The notes below the pieces were generated by a model that saw nothing but the letters and a program-made list of their open reading frames with translations, had not been told where the DNA came from and ran no database searches. DNA of 64,000 bases from JBDRDD01 sp043821115 (GTDB taxonomy: Bacteria > CAYTYR01 > UBA6262 > DAOVJB01), in contig JBDRDD010000022.1 in NCBI GenBank assembly GCA_043821115.1, positions 81,016 to 145,015 on the forward strand, in the 5' to 3' direction. Every line of letters starts with the position of its first letter. The first letter of the stretch is position 1. A program made the translations under genes and the position numbers. This document shows positions 35,245-44,142 of this stretch, piece by piece.

Positions 35245-36258
35245 CTATAAAATCCTGCCTACTGCCTTTGCTACAGGTTCAACTTCTTGCATCAATTTTC
35301 TAAAATCATCCGGCCTAAGTGACTGGGCCCCATCTGAGAGAGCCTCTTCCGGCCTGCTGTGAACCTCAATCATCAGCCCGTCCGCCCCGCTCGCAACAGC
35401 CGCCTTTGCCATGGGTATGATTAACCCCCTGTCTCCAGTGCCGTGACTCGGATCAACGATAACCGGCAGATGGCTAAGACGCTTAATAACAGGAACTGCA
35501 TTTAAGTCCAGGGTAAAACGCGTAGCATTCTCAAAAGTGCGTATACCCCGCTCGCAAAGCATGACGTTGTAATTTCCCTGTGCTAGGATATATTCCGCGG
35601 ACATAAGAAATTCCTTTATAGTGGAGGACATCCCTCTTTTGAGCATGACAGGCTTCTTACACTTGCCTGCAGCCTTTAGAAGATCGAAGTTCTGCATATT
35701 GCGTGCGCCTATCTGCACTATATCAGCGTATTTAGCAACGCTTTGAACCTGCTTAATGCTCATAGCCTCTGTTATTATTAACAAGCCGGTTCGCTTTTTT
35801 GCTAGCTGGAGGTATTTCAGCCCTTTCTCACCAAGTCCCTGGAAACTGTAAGGCGAAGTGCGGGGTTTAAAGGCGCCACCGCGCAAAATAAGAGCCCCGG
35901 CGTCTTTGACATCCTTTGCGATTGAAAAAAGCAGATTTTTATTCTCAACCGAACACGGGCCTGCCATAACAACCAGGCGCTTGCCGCCTATGGTGACTTT
36001 CCCTATTTTTATGACAGTATCTTCAGGCTTAAAATCCCTGCTCACAAGCTTATACGGTTTTGAAATGGGTGTTATTGACTCAACCGCTGCAATGGCTTCG
36101 AAAATATCCCTTGTGAGTATCGCGTTTTCACCTATGACCCCTATGACAGTTCTCTCCACGCCTTTTGAAATATGAGGTGTGAATCCGAGTTTCTTTATCT
36201 TTCTCTTTATGTACTCAATGTCTTTTGAAACCGTTTTTGGTTTTAGCGTTAAAAACAT
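35245..36258 (-). CDS. aroF: 3-deoxy-7-phosphoheptulonate synthase, type I-beta with regulatory domain
   Basis: First enzyme of the shikimate pathway, joining PEP and erythrose-4-phosphate. The 337-residue protein has an N-terminal ferredoxin-like domain (about 1-75) of the Thermotoga type, which mediates feedback inhibition. The KDO8P/DAHP synthase barrel follows: VVMAGPCSVE, LRGGAFKPRTSPYSFQG, QIGARNMQNF, LKRGM, and VDPSHGTGDR. It is encoded 23 bp after the hisC-like gene. Confidence 0.94.
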   Translation of the reverse strand: MFLTLKPKTVSKDIEYIKRKIKKLGFTPHISKGVERTVIGVIGENAILTRDIFEAIAAVESITPISKPYKLVSRDFKPEDTVIKIGKVTIGGKRLVVMAGPCSVENKNLLFSIAKDVKDAGALILRGGAFKPRTSPYSFQGLGEKGLKYLQLAKKRTGLLIITEAMSIKQVQSVAKYADIVQIGARNMQNFDLLKAAGKCKKPVMLKRGMSSTIKEFLMSAEYILAQGNYNVMLCERGIRTFENATRFTLDLNAVPVIKRLSHLPVIVDPSHGTGDRGLIIPMAKAAVASGADGLMIEVHSRPEEALSDGAQSLRPDDFRKLMQEVEPVAKAVGRIL

Positions 36259-36281
36259 GGTCTATAACCTTCTTCCTGAAA

Positions 36282-37379
36282 TTACCTGCTAAGGACTTTC
36301 GTGAGTGCCTTTAGGAATTTCTTGTTCTCTTTTTCAAGGCCTATCGTTACACGGATATACGTGCCAAAGCCATATTCCTCCATGGCTCTTACGATAACAC
36401 CTTCCTTCAGAATCCTCATAAAAACTTCCTTGCTTTTTCTGCCAACATCTACGAGTATAAAATTAGCGGCTGAAGGTACAAACGCCAGTCCCATCTCTTT
36501 GAGTTTGGCATAGAGAAACCTTTTGCCTTCAGCTACGAATTTGAGCGTCTTCTTCAGATGTTCTTTATCACTTAGCGCCGCCTGAGCTGCGGCCTGAGCT
36601 ACTGTACTCGTATTAAAAGGCGGTCTTATTCGGTTTAGATAATCTATAAGTTCGGGCACAGCGACACCGTAACCTATGCGAAGCCCGGCAAGGCTGTATA
36701 TCTTGGAAAAGGTTCTAAGAACAATAACATTGTCGAGTTTTTTGACGTAAGGTATAGTCTGCGGATAATCTTTCTCCTGTACATATTCATAATATGCTTC
36801 ATCGAACACCACCAGCACCCTTGAAGGTACGCTTTTAAGAAACCACTCGACTTCTTTCTTTGAAACATAGGTTCCGGTAGGATTGTTAGGATTGGCGATA
36901 AAGACGACTTTTGTCCTTTGTGTTATAGCTTTTCTGAAGCCTCTTAAATCATGTGTGAAATTCTTCATGGGAACCGAGACTACCCTGCAGCCCATAAGGT
37001 CTCCGACCATTTCATAGCGTATAAAAGCCCCTTCGGAGACTATGATTTCATCGTTGTTGTCCACGAATGTCTTGCCTATTAGTTCTATTATCTCATCCGT
37101 GCCGTTTCCAAGAATTATATAGTCTGTAGGCACCCCCAGTTTCCTTGATAGAGCCTGTCTTAGATAAATACCACTTCCCTCAGGGTAGCGATTTAGAGAA
37201 GAAAGTTCTTTCTTAACTGCATCAATCACGCGCCTGGGGGGTGTAAAAGAATTCTCGTTTGAAGCGAGCTTGACTATATCCTTTATACCCAGCTCCCGCT
37301 GTACTTCCTTTATAGGTTTACCCGGAAGGTAAGACTGCATTTTCAGTATATTTTTTCTTACCAGTTTTTTCTTGCTCAT
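36282..37379 (-). CDS. hisC: Histidinol-phosphate aminotransferase family enzyme, possibly an aromatic aminotransferase
   Basis: A 365-residue fold-type I PLP aminotransferase. Seen: KLASNENSF near residue 40, NGTDEIIEL, ANPNNPTGTYV, DEAYYEYV, and the PLP lysine in RTFSKIYSLAGLRIGYG. The sequence family is HisC. Its neighbours are pheA and the DAHP synthase gene, with no histidine genes in the window, so it may transaminate phenylpyruvate, hydroxyphenylpyruvate or prephenate, as some HisC homologues do. The symbol reflects family, not proven substrate. Confidence 0.87.
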   Translation of the reverse strand: MSKKKLVRKNILKMQSYLPGKPIKEVQRELGIKDIVKLASNENSFTPPRRVIDAVKKELSSLNRYPEGSGIYLRQALSRKLGVPTDYIILGNGTDEIIELIGKTFVDNNDEIIVSEGAFIRYEMVGDLMGCRVVSVPMKNFTHDLRGFRKAITQRTKVVFIANPNNPTGTYVSKKEVEWFLKSVPSRVLVVFDEAYYEYVQEKDYPQTIPYVKKLDNVIVLRTFSKIYSLAGLRIGYGVAVPELIDYLNRIRPPFNTSTVAQAAAQAALSDKEHLKKTLKFVAEGKRFLYAKLKEMGLAFVPSAANFILVDVGRKSKEVFMRILKEGVIVRAMEEYGFGTYIRVTIGLEKENKKFLKALTKVLSR

Positions 37380-37407
37380 CTTCCTTTTAATCCTGTCTTT
37401 ATTAGAG

Positions 37408-38469
37408 TTAACTGCGCGGATATGAACCGAGAACTTTTAAGAATACGCACTGCTTTGAAAGCTCATCAAGAGCCTTCTTCACCCTGGTATTCTTCACATG
37501 CCCCATGAAATCCACGAAGAATATGTATTCCCATGCCTTTCTTTTACTGGGCCTGGATTCTATCTTTGTCAGGTTAATGTTGTTTTTCCTGAAAGGAATC
37601 AGCATGTCATACAACGCTCCCACCCTGTCCTTTATAGAAAACATGACAGAAGTCTTGTCCTCCCCGCTTACCTCCGGCAGGGTCTTCCCTATGACAAGGA
37701 ACCTTGTCACATTATCAGCTTTGTCCTCTATGTTGTTTGCCACTATATTTAATTTGTAGAGAACCGCTGCAAGACGTGAAGCAATAGCCCCGCAGCTTGC
37801 ACTCTTAGAAGCCATTGCAGCAGCCTTAGCAGTTGAGGCCACCTCCACCAGCTGTGCGTTGGGAAGATTGTCCTCTATCCAGTTGCGTGACTGCGCTATG
37901 GCCTGAGGATGAGAATAAATCTTCTTTATCCTTGCCATGTTAGTCGACTTTGAAACCAGATTGTGCGCTATATCGGTTATTATCTCCGCACATATCTTAA
38001 GGTCCGAATCGATGAACATATCAAGGGTGTGATTAACCACGCCTTCAGTGGAATTCTCTATAGGCACCACGCCGTAATCAGCCCTGCCCTTTTCTACTTC
38101 ATCGAAGACGTCGGATATACTCTTGCCCGGGATAAATTCAGCATTTCTGCCGAACTTCTTTATAGCGGCAAGATGCGTGAATGTTGCCTCCGGACCGAAA
38201 TAAGCGACTCTGAGCTTTTTCTGAAGCGTCCGCGATGTAGTCAGTATTTCCCTGAATATCTCCTTCAGAGATTCGCGCGGGAATGGCCCCTTGTTCTTCT
38301 TTATAAGGGTGCTTATTATCTTCTGCTCCCTGTGCGGGACATAGAAATGCTTTCCGTGCTTGGATTTTATCTTGCCGATCTCCAGCACACATTTTGTGCG
38401 CTCGTTGAGCAGTTTAAGAATATTCTCATCTACACGGTCTATTTTCTTTCTAAGTTTTGATAAGTCCAT
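37408..38469 (-). CDS. pheA: Chorismate mutase / prephenate dehydratase (P-protein)
   Basis: A 353-residue bifunctional enzyme that takes chorismate to phenylpyruvate. Residues 1-85 form an AroQ chorismate mutase (LRKKIDRVDENILKLLNER). The prephenate dehydratase domain follows, with AYFGPEATFTHLAA, VPIENSTEGVVNHTLD, YSHPQAIAQ and the catalytic TRF motif in DNVTRFLVIG. An ACT domain at the end (DRVGALYDML, KIESRPS) binds phenylalanine for feedback control. Confidence 0.96.
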   Translation of the reverse strand: MDLSKLRKKIDRVDENILKLLNERTKCVLEIGKIKSKHGKHFYVPHREQKIISTLIKKNKGPFPRESLKEIFREILTTSRTLQKKLRVAYFGPEATFTHLAAIKKFGRNAEFIPGKSISDVFDEVEKGRADYGVVPIENSTEGVVNHTLDMFIDSDLKICAEIITDIAHNLVSKSTNMARIKKIYSHPQAIAQSRNWIEDNLPNAQLVEVASTAKAAAMASKSASCGAIASRLAAVLYKLNIVANNIEDKADNVTRFLVIGKTLPEVSGEDKTSVMFSIKDRVGALYDMLIPFRKNNINLTKIESRPSKRKAWEYIFFVDFMGHVKNTRVKKALDELSKQCVFLKVLGSYPRS

Positions 38470-38487
38470 AATTGGCCTCCGACAACA

Positions 38488-39012
38488 TCATTCTTTTATC
38501 TCTTCAAGCAGCGGAATTTCGCTTATACTATTTAGCCCGAAATGCCTAAGGAATTCATTGGTGGTACCGTACTGTATAGGATGTCCAAGACACTCTTTAC
38601 GTCCTGTAACGCGTACAAGTTTCTTATCAAGCAGGTTATATATTACCCCGCTCGTATCGACGCCTCGTATTTTCTCTATCTCCGCTCTGGTAATAGGTTG
38701 CTTGTAAGCTATTATAGAGAGGGTTTCGAGAGCCTTCTGACTCAGCTTTGTTGGTTGCGGGACCCTTTCAAGTTTCTTTATCCATTGGGAATATTCCGCA
38801 CGTGTTGATAACTGGTAGCCACCAGCCACTTCCTTTATCTCTAGCCCGCAATCCCTGGCGTTGTAATCATCAGATAACTCCTTTATCTTTGATTTAACAA
38901 GAGCCGTATCCTCGTACTCGAGTATTTCCTTTATTTTTTTAAGAGTCACGGGGCTTACATTTACAAAAAGAATACACTCTATTATATTTTTAATTTTCCC
39001 CTCTTCAATCAT
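38488..39012 (-). CDS. scpB: Segregation and condensation protein ScpB
   Basis: A 174-residue winged-helix protein of the SMC-ScpAB condensin. Typical parts are NIIECILFVNVSPVTLKKI at the N terminus, ALETLSIIAYKQPITRAEIE and the following RGVDTSGVIYNLLDKKLVRV. It binds the linker of ScpA, whose gene precedes it by 14 bp. No smc gene is in the window. Confidence 0.94.
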   Translation of the reverse strand: MIEEGKIKNIIECILFVNVSPVTLKKIKEILEYEDTALVKSKIKELSDDYNARDCGLEIKEVAGGYQLSTRAEYSQWIKKLERVPQPTKLSQKALETLSIIAYKQPITRAEIEKIRGVDTSGVIYNLLDKKLVRVTGRKECLGHPIQYGTTNEFLRHFGLNSISEIPLLEEIKE

Positions 39013-39026
39013 CTATATACCCTATT

Positions 39027-39818
39027 CTAATTTGCAATTAGTGCTGCAACAACTTCTTCGACTTCCTTCTCAGGTTCTGCCTGATGAGGCAAAGCTTCCA
39101 CAGCAATTTTCTCTGCCTTGTATATCCTTATACGGGAAAACAGGCTGATCTGCCTTATCTTAATCTCTTTTAGCCTTATCAGCTCAAGAAGAGCCAAAAA
39201 CGTAGCCACGAGGTTCATCCTGCTTTTATTGACAACAAACACTTCGTGGAAATCTATCCACTCTCTTCCCTTTATTTTCTCCAGTATAGACTGTATCTTC
39301 TCTTCTACGCTTACTTCTTCCTGGATTATCTCCTTCGTCTGCGGGGAACTTACCTGAAGAATCTTCTTGAAGGCATCTATTAGCTCAAAGAGGGAAACCT
39401 CAAGCATTCTTTCCCCATCCTGCTTTACGCTGCTCTCGGTCCTGCAAAAAATATCCCTCTGCCGGATTTCCCGCTCTTCCAGCAAATGCGCGGACTGCTT
39501 GAAATGCTTGTATTCAAGCAGCTGCTGTACCAGTTCACTTCTCGGATCCTCGCCTTCTGCTCCAAGCAAATCATCATCGTCCTCGCTTCTGGTCGGAAGC
39601 AGTGTCCTGGACTTTATGTACAGAAGCGTTCCTGCCATCACGAGGAATTCCCCCGTTACTTCCAGGTTAAGGATTTCCATAAGTTTAATATATGCTAGAT
39701 ATTCCTCTGTGATCTTTGCCACGGGAATATCGTAAATATCTATCTCTTCTTTTTTTATGAGGTGCAGCATTAAATCAAAAGGTCCTTCAAACGCTTCCAG
39801 TTTTATCTGGTAGCTCAA
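39027..39818 (-). CDS. scpA: Segregation and condensation protein ScpA
   Basis: The 263-residue kleisin of the SMC complex. It opens with YQIKLEAFEGPFDLMLHLI, then EEIDIYDIPVAKITEEYL, and ends in a winged helix with FLALLELIRLKEIKI, the segment that contacts the SMC head. The start is TTG, behind a strong AGGAGGTGA. It follows trpS by 13 bp. Confidence 0.94.
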   Translation of the reverse strand: MSYQIKLEAFEGPFDLMLHLIKKEEIDIYDIPVAKITEEYLAYIKLMEILNLEVTGEFLVMAGTLLYIKSRTLLPTRSEDDDDLLGAEGEDPRSELVQQLLEYKHFKQSAHLLEEREIRQRDIFCRTESSVKQDGERMLEVSLFELIDAFKKILQVSSPQTKEIIQEEVSVEEKIQSILEKIKGREWIDFHEVFVVNKSRMNLVATFLALLELIRLKEIKIRQISLFSRIRIYKAEKIAVEALPHQAEPEKEVEEVVAALIAN

Positions 39819-39831
39819 TTAACTTCACCTC

Positions 39832-40812
39832 CTAGAGTTTCATGGCTTTGCGCACATCAATCATGGTCTGGGCAGCCACCTTTCGCGCTTTCTGGACACC
39901 ATCACTGAGTATGTCTTTTAACTGGGCCGGATTAGACTCGAGTTCCCTGCGCCTCTCTTGAACATCGTGGAGCACCTCGATAAGCTTCTCTGTCATCATC
40001 TTCTTGCACTCAACACACCCCATAGAACCCTTCTCGCATTTCTTCCTCAGCTCGGGCTCATCCTCTTTACTGAAAATTACATGCATTGAATACACGCTGC
40101 ATACATCAGGATGCCCTGGATCGCTCGCCTTTATTCTCGCCGGGTCCGTCACCATGGTTTGAACTTTTTTCTTTATCACCTTGGGATCATCGCTTAAGAA
40201 GATAGCATTGTTGTAGCTCTTGCTCATCTTCCTGCCGTCTGTCCCGAGTAACTTAGGGTTCTTGGTAAGCTTTGCCTGTGGAATTGAGAGTATTTCCTTG
40301 TATATTGTGTTAAAGCGGCGCGCTATCTCACGCGTCAACTCCAGGTGAGGTAACTGGTCCTGCCCTACCGGCACATAGTCAGCCTTGTATATCAGTATAT
40401 CAGCCGCCTGCAGAACCGGGTATCCGAGAAAACCATATGTAAAGATATCTCTTTCTTTTAGTTCGCGCAGCTGTTCCTTGTAAGTCGGACAGCGCTCCAG
40501 CCACGGAAGAGGTATTATCATGGAAAGAAGAAGATGCAGTTCCGCATGCTCAGGCACGTTTGACTGCACAAAGAACGTCGCTTTCTTGGGATCAAGCCCC
40601 ACCGAGAGCCAGTCCACGAGCATATCGTTAATATTTTTCTTTATCTCTCCCGTATTTGAATATTCTGTACTGAGTGCGTGCCAGTCTGCCACAAAGTAGA
40701 AGCATTCATATTCTTCTTGGAACTTCTTCCAGTTATGCAAAGCACCTGTAAGATGCCCCAGGTGAAGCCTTCCTGTAGGACGCATACCAGACAACACGCG
40801 TTTTTTTGACAT
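39832..40812 (-). CDS. trpS: Tryptophanyl-tRNA synthetase, probable iron-sulfur type
   Basis: A 326-residue class I synthetase. HLGH at 17-20 is the HIGH motif and KMSKS lies at 195-199. Four cysteines near the anticodon-binding region, Cys238, Cys259, Cys266 and Cys269 (spacing x20, x6, x2), closely match the [4Fe-4S] cluster motif of Thermotoga maritima TrpRS. The longest frame begins at a TTG (40833), but ATG 40812 follows GGAGG by five bases and gives the normal N terminus MSKKRVLSGMRPTG. It lies between the M50 protease gene and scpA. Confidence 0.95.
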   Translation of the reverse strand: MSKKRVLSGMRPTGRLHLGHLTGALHNWKKFQEEYECFYFVADWHALSTEYSNTGEIKKNINDMLVDWLSVGLDPKKATFFVQSNVPEHAELHLLLSMIIPLPWLERCPTYKEQLRELKERDIFTYGFLGYPVLQAADILIYKADYVPVGQDQLPHLELTREIARRFNTIYKEILSIPQAKLTKNPKLLGTDGRKMSKSYNNAIFLSDDPKVIKKKVQTMVTDPARIKASDPGHPDVCSVYSMHVIFSKEDEPELRKKCEKGSMGCVECKKMMTEKLIEVLHDVQERRRELESNPAQLKDILSDGVQKARKVAAQTMIDVRKAMKL

Positions 40813-40845
40813 CAATGCCTCCGAAATACCCAAAGGATAAATCCC

Positions 40846-41463
40846 TTAATGCATAAGAAGTGCATATAAAGGGCTTATCACTATGCTCAAAATAAAATGG
40901 ATTACCCCGAACCAAAGCAGCCCCAGGAGTATTAAAAACCCGTAAGGCTCCAGTTTGTTAAACTTCTGGGCAAGCTCATACGGCAGCAAAGCCGCAAGTA
41001 CCTTTGACCCGTCTAGAGGCGGTATAGGTATAAGATTAAATACGCCCAGAATTAGGTTAATAAGTACACCTATCTCCAGGATAATCTTAAGGGCAGGCAA
41101 TTCAGCGATTAAAAAAGAAATCCTAAGCAATATGCTGCACACAACAGCCAACATCAGGTTTGCTGCTGCACCTGCCAAGCTTACACGTATAATGTCTCTT
41201 TTCGGATTATGAAAGTTAAGAGGATTTATAGGAACAGGTTTCGCCCATCCGAAAAGAATTGGCGATTTGATCACTATAAGCAATATAGGCAATATAACAG
41301 TACCAACAGGATCAACATGTGCCAAGGGATTTAACGTCAATCTCCCCATCTGTCTCGCGGTCGGATCTCCTGCCTTCTCAGCCATCCACCCATGTGCATA
41401 TTCATGCATTACTACAGCGAAAAAAAGCACCGGTAATGCAAGGATAAGATATTGTACATTCAT
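40846..41463 (-). CDS. Site-2 protease family (M50) membrane metalloprotease
   Basis: A 205-residue membrane protein with about five to six spans. The zinc motif HEYAHG is at residues 20-25 in the first helix, and the third ligand lies in IPIPPLDGSKV. It belongs to the small bacterial M50 group close to YwhC, without PDZ or CBS domains. The M50-trpS-scpA-scpB order is a widespread conserved block. The cleaved substrate is unknown. Confidence 0.9.
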   Translation of the reverse strand: MNVQYLILALPVLFFAVVMHEYAHGWMAEKAGDPTARQMGRLTLNPLAHVDPVGTVILPILLIVIKSPILFGWAKPVPINPLNFHNPKRDIIRVSLAGAAANLMLAVVCSILLRISFLIAELPALKIILEIGVLINLILGVFNLIPIPPLDGSKVLAALLPYELAQKFNKLEPYGFLILLGLLWFGVIHFILSIVISPLYALLMH

Positions 41464-41505
41464 ACTTTTCTTTTCCCTAAAAAAACCTTATTTATTCTCC
41501 ATATT

Positions 41506-44130
41506 TTACAGGTTTTCAGAGTAATTGTCAATGACAAATTTGAACTCTTCGTCTATGGTTTTTACTTTGCCGTCAAGCTTCGCGTCGAGCACCGACTGCA
41601 ATATTTTCCGAAATGTCGGCCCTTCGGTAAATCCAAGTTCTTTAAGGTTCTCTCCGTTTATCTCTACGACGACCTTACTCAGCTTGTTCAGGTAATTAGC
41701 AATCCTCTTCTTGATAAGTTTACTCTTCGTCTTGCTCATTACAAAGACGAGGATTTCAAGGGGCACATTGTGCAGGCGATGATATATATCGCTGCTTTCA
41801 AGTTTCTTTCGCCTCGTCAAATCACGGATAAGAAGATCCGAATGCCTCTTGGCTATAAGCATGTTATCTATGTTCTTTCTGGTAAATTTAAGACGTTCCC
41901 CGAATTGTCTCAGCTCTTCCATATGAAGGAATTCTGTCAACACAAGGAAGCATATAAGCCACCTCTGGAGCGGCTCATCCATCAGGTGAAGACCGAAAGT
42001 AAAAAGCGTATCATTTACCGTCTTGAACTGTTTCTTCATGCCCGGAGTAAGTTTTAGCTTCGGATGCAGGTACTGCAGCAACCCGAACTCCTCCATTCTT
42101 TTAAGCGCATTTAAGGGTTCATCTTCGCTTAGTATCAGGACAAGCTCATCTCTTACCCTCTGGTTGGCTAAGCGGTCAAAAAGATCAAGCCCGAGCGCAT
42201 GCCTTATGAAACTTTCCGTATCGGAATTCATGCTGAAACCATAACGCTGTTCGAAGCGTATAGCCCTTATAATTCTGGTTGGGTCTTCAACGAAGCTGAG
42301 ATTATATAACACCTTTATTGTCCTGTTTTGAAGGTCCTTTTGCCCCCCGAAAAAGTCCAGCAACTCCCCAAAATTTGAAGGATTCAAACTGACAGCCATC
42401 GCGTTTATCGTAAAATCCCTGCGGTACAGGTCCTGCTTGATGGAACTGTACTCTACTTTGGGCAGGGCCGCGGGAAACTCATAAAACTCAACGCGTGCTG
42501 TCGCTATATCGAGCTTAAAGCCATCCCCAAAGGTTATAACCGCCGTGCCGAATTTCTTATGGGCTTTAATGTTTCCCCCTATCTTGTCGGCAAAAGCACG
42601 GGCGAACGCTATCCCGTCCCCTTCTATAACTATATCCATATCGAGGTTTTCGACTCCCAGAAGGAGATCCCGGACAAATCCGCCAACTATGAAAGCGGTG
42701 TATCCCATATCCCCGGCAATTGTGCCAACTTGAGTCAGGAGATTCTTAATTTTCCTAGGAAGCTTTTTATCTATAAATTTTTTTACATTTCTAACCCTCT
42801 GGGGGGTCTTCCTAGTTCCTGAGGAAAAAGCGAGAGTTGGATGCCCTATCTTATGTAGCACCCTCATGAGGTCCGTTCTCGTCACAACACCGACAAGTTT
42901 GTTCTTTTTTACCACCGGCAGATGCCCTATGTCATTTTCTAGCATTATATGCTGTATATCATGGAGAGGAGTCGATGAATCAATGGTTATGACATTTCGT
43001 GTCATATACCCGCGGACAGGAAAGCGACCCAGACCGTGATGCATCGCTTTTTCCACATCTTCGCTTGTGATAATCCCAACCAGTTTTTTCCTTTTAGTAA
43101 TGGGAAGACAATTATGAGAAAATCTTATCATTATAGTGTGTATTTTGGCTATACTCATGCCGTCTTCAACCGCCTTAACGGGTGAGGACATGAGTTTCTC
43201 TGCTGTCATAGGCAGCTTGACCGTATCCCTTAGTATTTTTTTAAGCTCCTCTACCACATCTTCTAGTTTCCTGCCCTTCACCATGGCAGAGGCTGCGGTG
43301 GCGTGCCCCCCGCCTCCAAACTCCCGCAGAATATTTGCCACGTCCACCTCCTGCATGCGACTCCGGCCTACTATAAGTACCCGCCCGGCCATTTCCACAA
43401 CCGCGAAGACCACGTTAAGATTCTCCATGTCCCTTAGCTTATGAGTTAACAGAGCCAGGTCATGAACATATTCATTTAGCTTTACCGCCGAGATACTTAC
43501 TGAAACATTGTTAATGAGGTGATGCTCGGTGCCATGCATGAGCTTCTCTAAGAGCTCCAGCTGTTCATCTTTAAGCTGCCTGTTGATAAAATCGGACACA
43601 AGAGTCAGGTTTGCGCCACGGGAAAGAAGAAAACTGACAGCATCTACATCTAAGCGTGAGGTAGAATTGAAAGTCAGTGACCCTGTATCCTCATATATTC
43701 CAAGAACAAGAAGTGTCGCTTCTATCGGCGAGAGAGGTATTCTTTTCTTCCTGAGCATCTCTACAAGTATGCTTGTTGTTGCTCCTACTTGCTTAAAAAA
43801 TTCCCTGGTTGTTTCTATATCAGAGAGTTCATGAGGATGATGGTCATATATATGGATTGTGAGATGAGGTTTCCCAGCCAGTGTTCCGAGTTTGCCTATG
43901 CGCTCTTTGGTTCTTGTATCAACTATGATAAGACGAGTAATCTTCGTAAAATCAATGTCTCTTTCTCTATTTATATCTATAATGTGCCTATGAAGGGTCA
44001 GAAACTCCCTCACTGATTTCTCCGCTATCCCGGGAAGCACGATCTTCGCCTGGGGATATAATTTCTTCGCTGCAAGCAAGCTGGCAAGCGCATCGAAATC
44101 GGCATTAATATGTGTTGTTATAACGTCCAT
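41506..44130 (-). CDS. DHH phosphoesterase - CBS - tRNA nucleotidyltransferase fusion
   Basis: An 874-residue three-part protein. Residues 1-300 are a DHH/DHHA1 phosphoesterase with NADFDA (9-14), DHH (96-98) and GGGGHATAA (272-280). Residues about 305-430 hold two CBS domains, likely a nucleotide sensor. Residues about 450-874 form a class II nucleotidyltransferase with GGFVRDLLLG (483-492), the metal pair in LDMDIVI, RRDFTINAMA and EDPTRIIRAIRF. It may add A, or all of CCA, to tRNA 3' ends. Both encoded tRNAs in this window lack CCA, so such an activity is needed. The same layout occurs in Aquificae, cyanobacteria and deltaproteobacteria. Confidence 0.92.
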   Translation of the reverse strand: MDVITTHINADFDALASLLAAKKLYPQAKIVLPGIAEKSVREFLTLHRHIIDINRERDIDFTKITRLIIVDTRTKERIGKLGTLAGKPHLTIHIYDHHPHELSDIETTREFFKQVGATTSILVEMLRKKRIPLSPIEATLLVLGIYEDTGSLTFNSTSRLDVDAVSFLLSRGANLTLVSDFINRQLKDEQLELLEKLMHGTEHHLINNVSVSISAVKLNEYVHDLALLTHKLRDMENLNVVFAVVEMAGRVLIVGRSRMQEVDVANILREFGGGGHATAASAMVKGRKLEDVVEELKKILRDTVKLPMTAEKLMSSPVKAVEDGMSIAKIHTIMIRFSHNCLPITKRKKLVGIITSEDVEKAMHHGLGRFPVRGYMTRNVITIDSSTPLHDIQHIMLENDIGHLPVVKKNKLVGVVTRTDLMRVLHKIGHPTLAFSSGTRKTPQRVRNVKKFIDKKLPRKIKNLLTQVGTIAGDMGYTAFIVGGFVRDLLLGVENLDMDIVIEGDGIAFARAFADKIGGNIKAHKKFGTAVITFGDGFKLDIATARVEFYEFPAALPKVEYSSIKQDLYRRDFTINAMAVSLNPSNFGELLDFFGGQKDLQNRTIKVLYNLSFVEDPTRIIRAIRFEQRYGFSMNSDTESFIRHALGLDLFDRLANQRVRDELVLILSEDEPLNALKRMEEFGLLQYLHPKLKLTPGMKKQFKTVNDTLFTFGLHLMDEPLQRWLICFLVLTEFLHMEELRQFGERLKFTRKNIDNMLIAKRHSDLLIRDLTRRKKLESSDIYHRLHNVPLEILVFVMSKTKSKLIKKRIANYLNKLSKVVVEINGENLKELGFTEGPTFRKILQSVLDAKLDGKVKTIDEEFKFVIDNYSENL

Positions 44131-44142
44131 AAGCCTCCGGCC

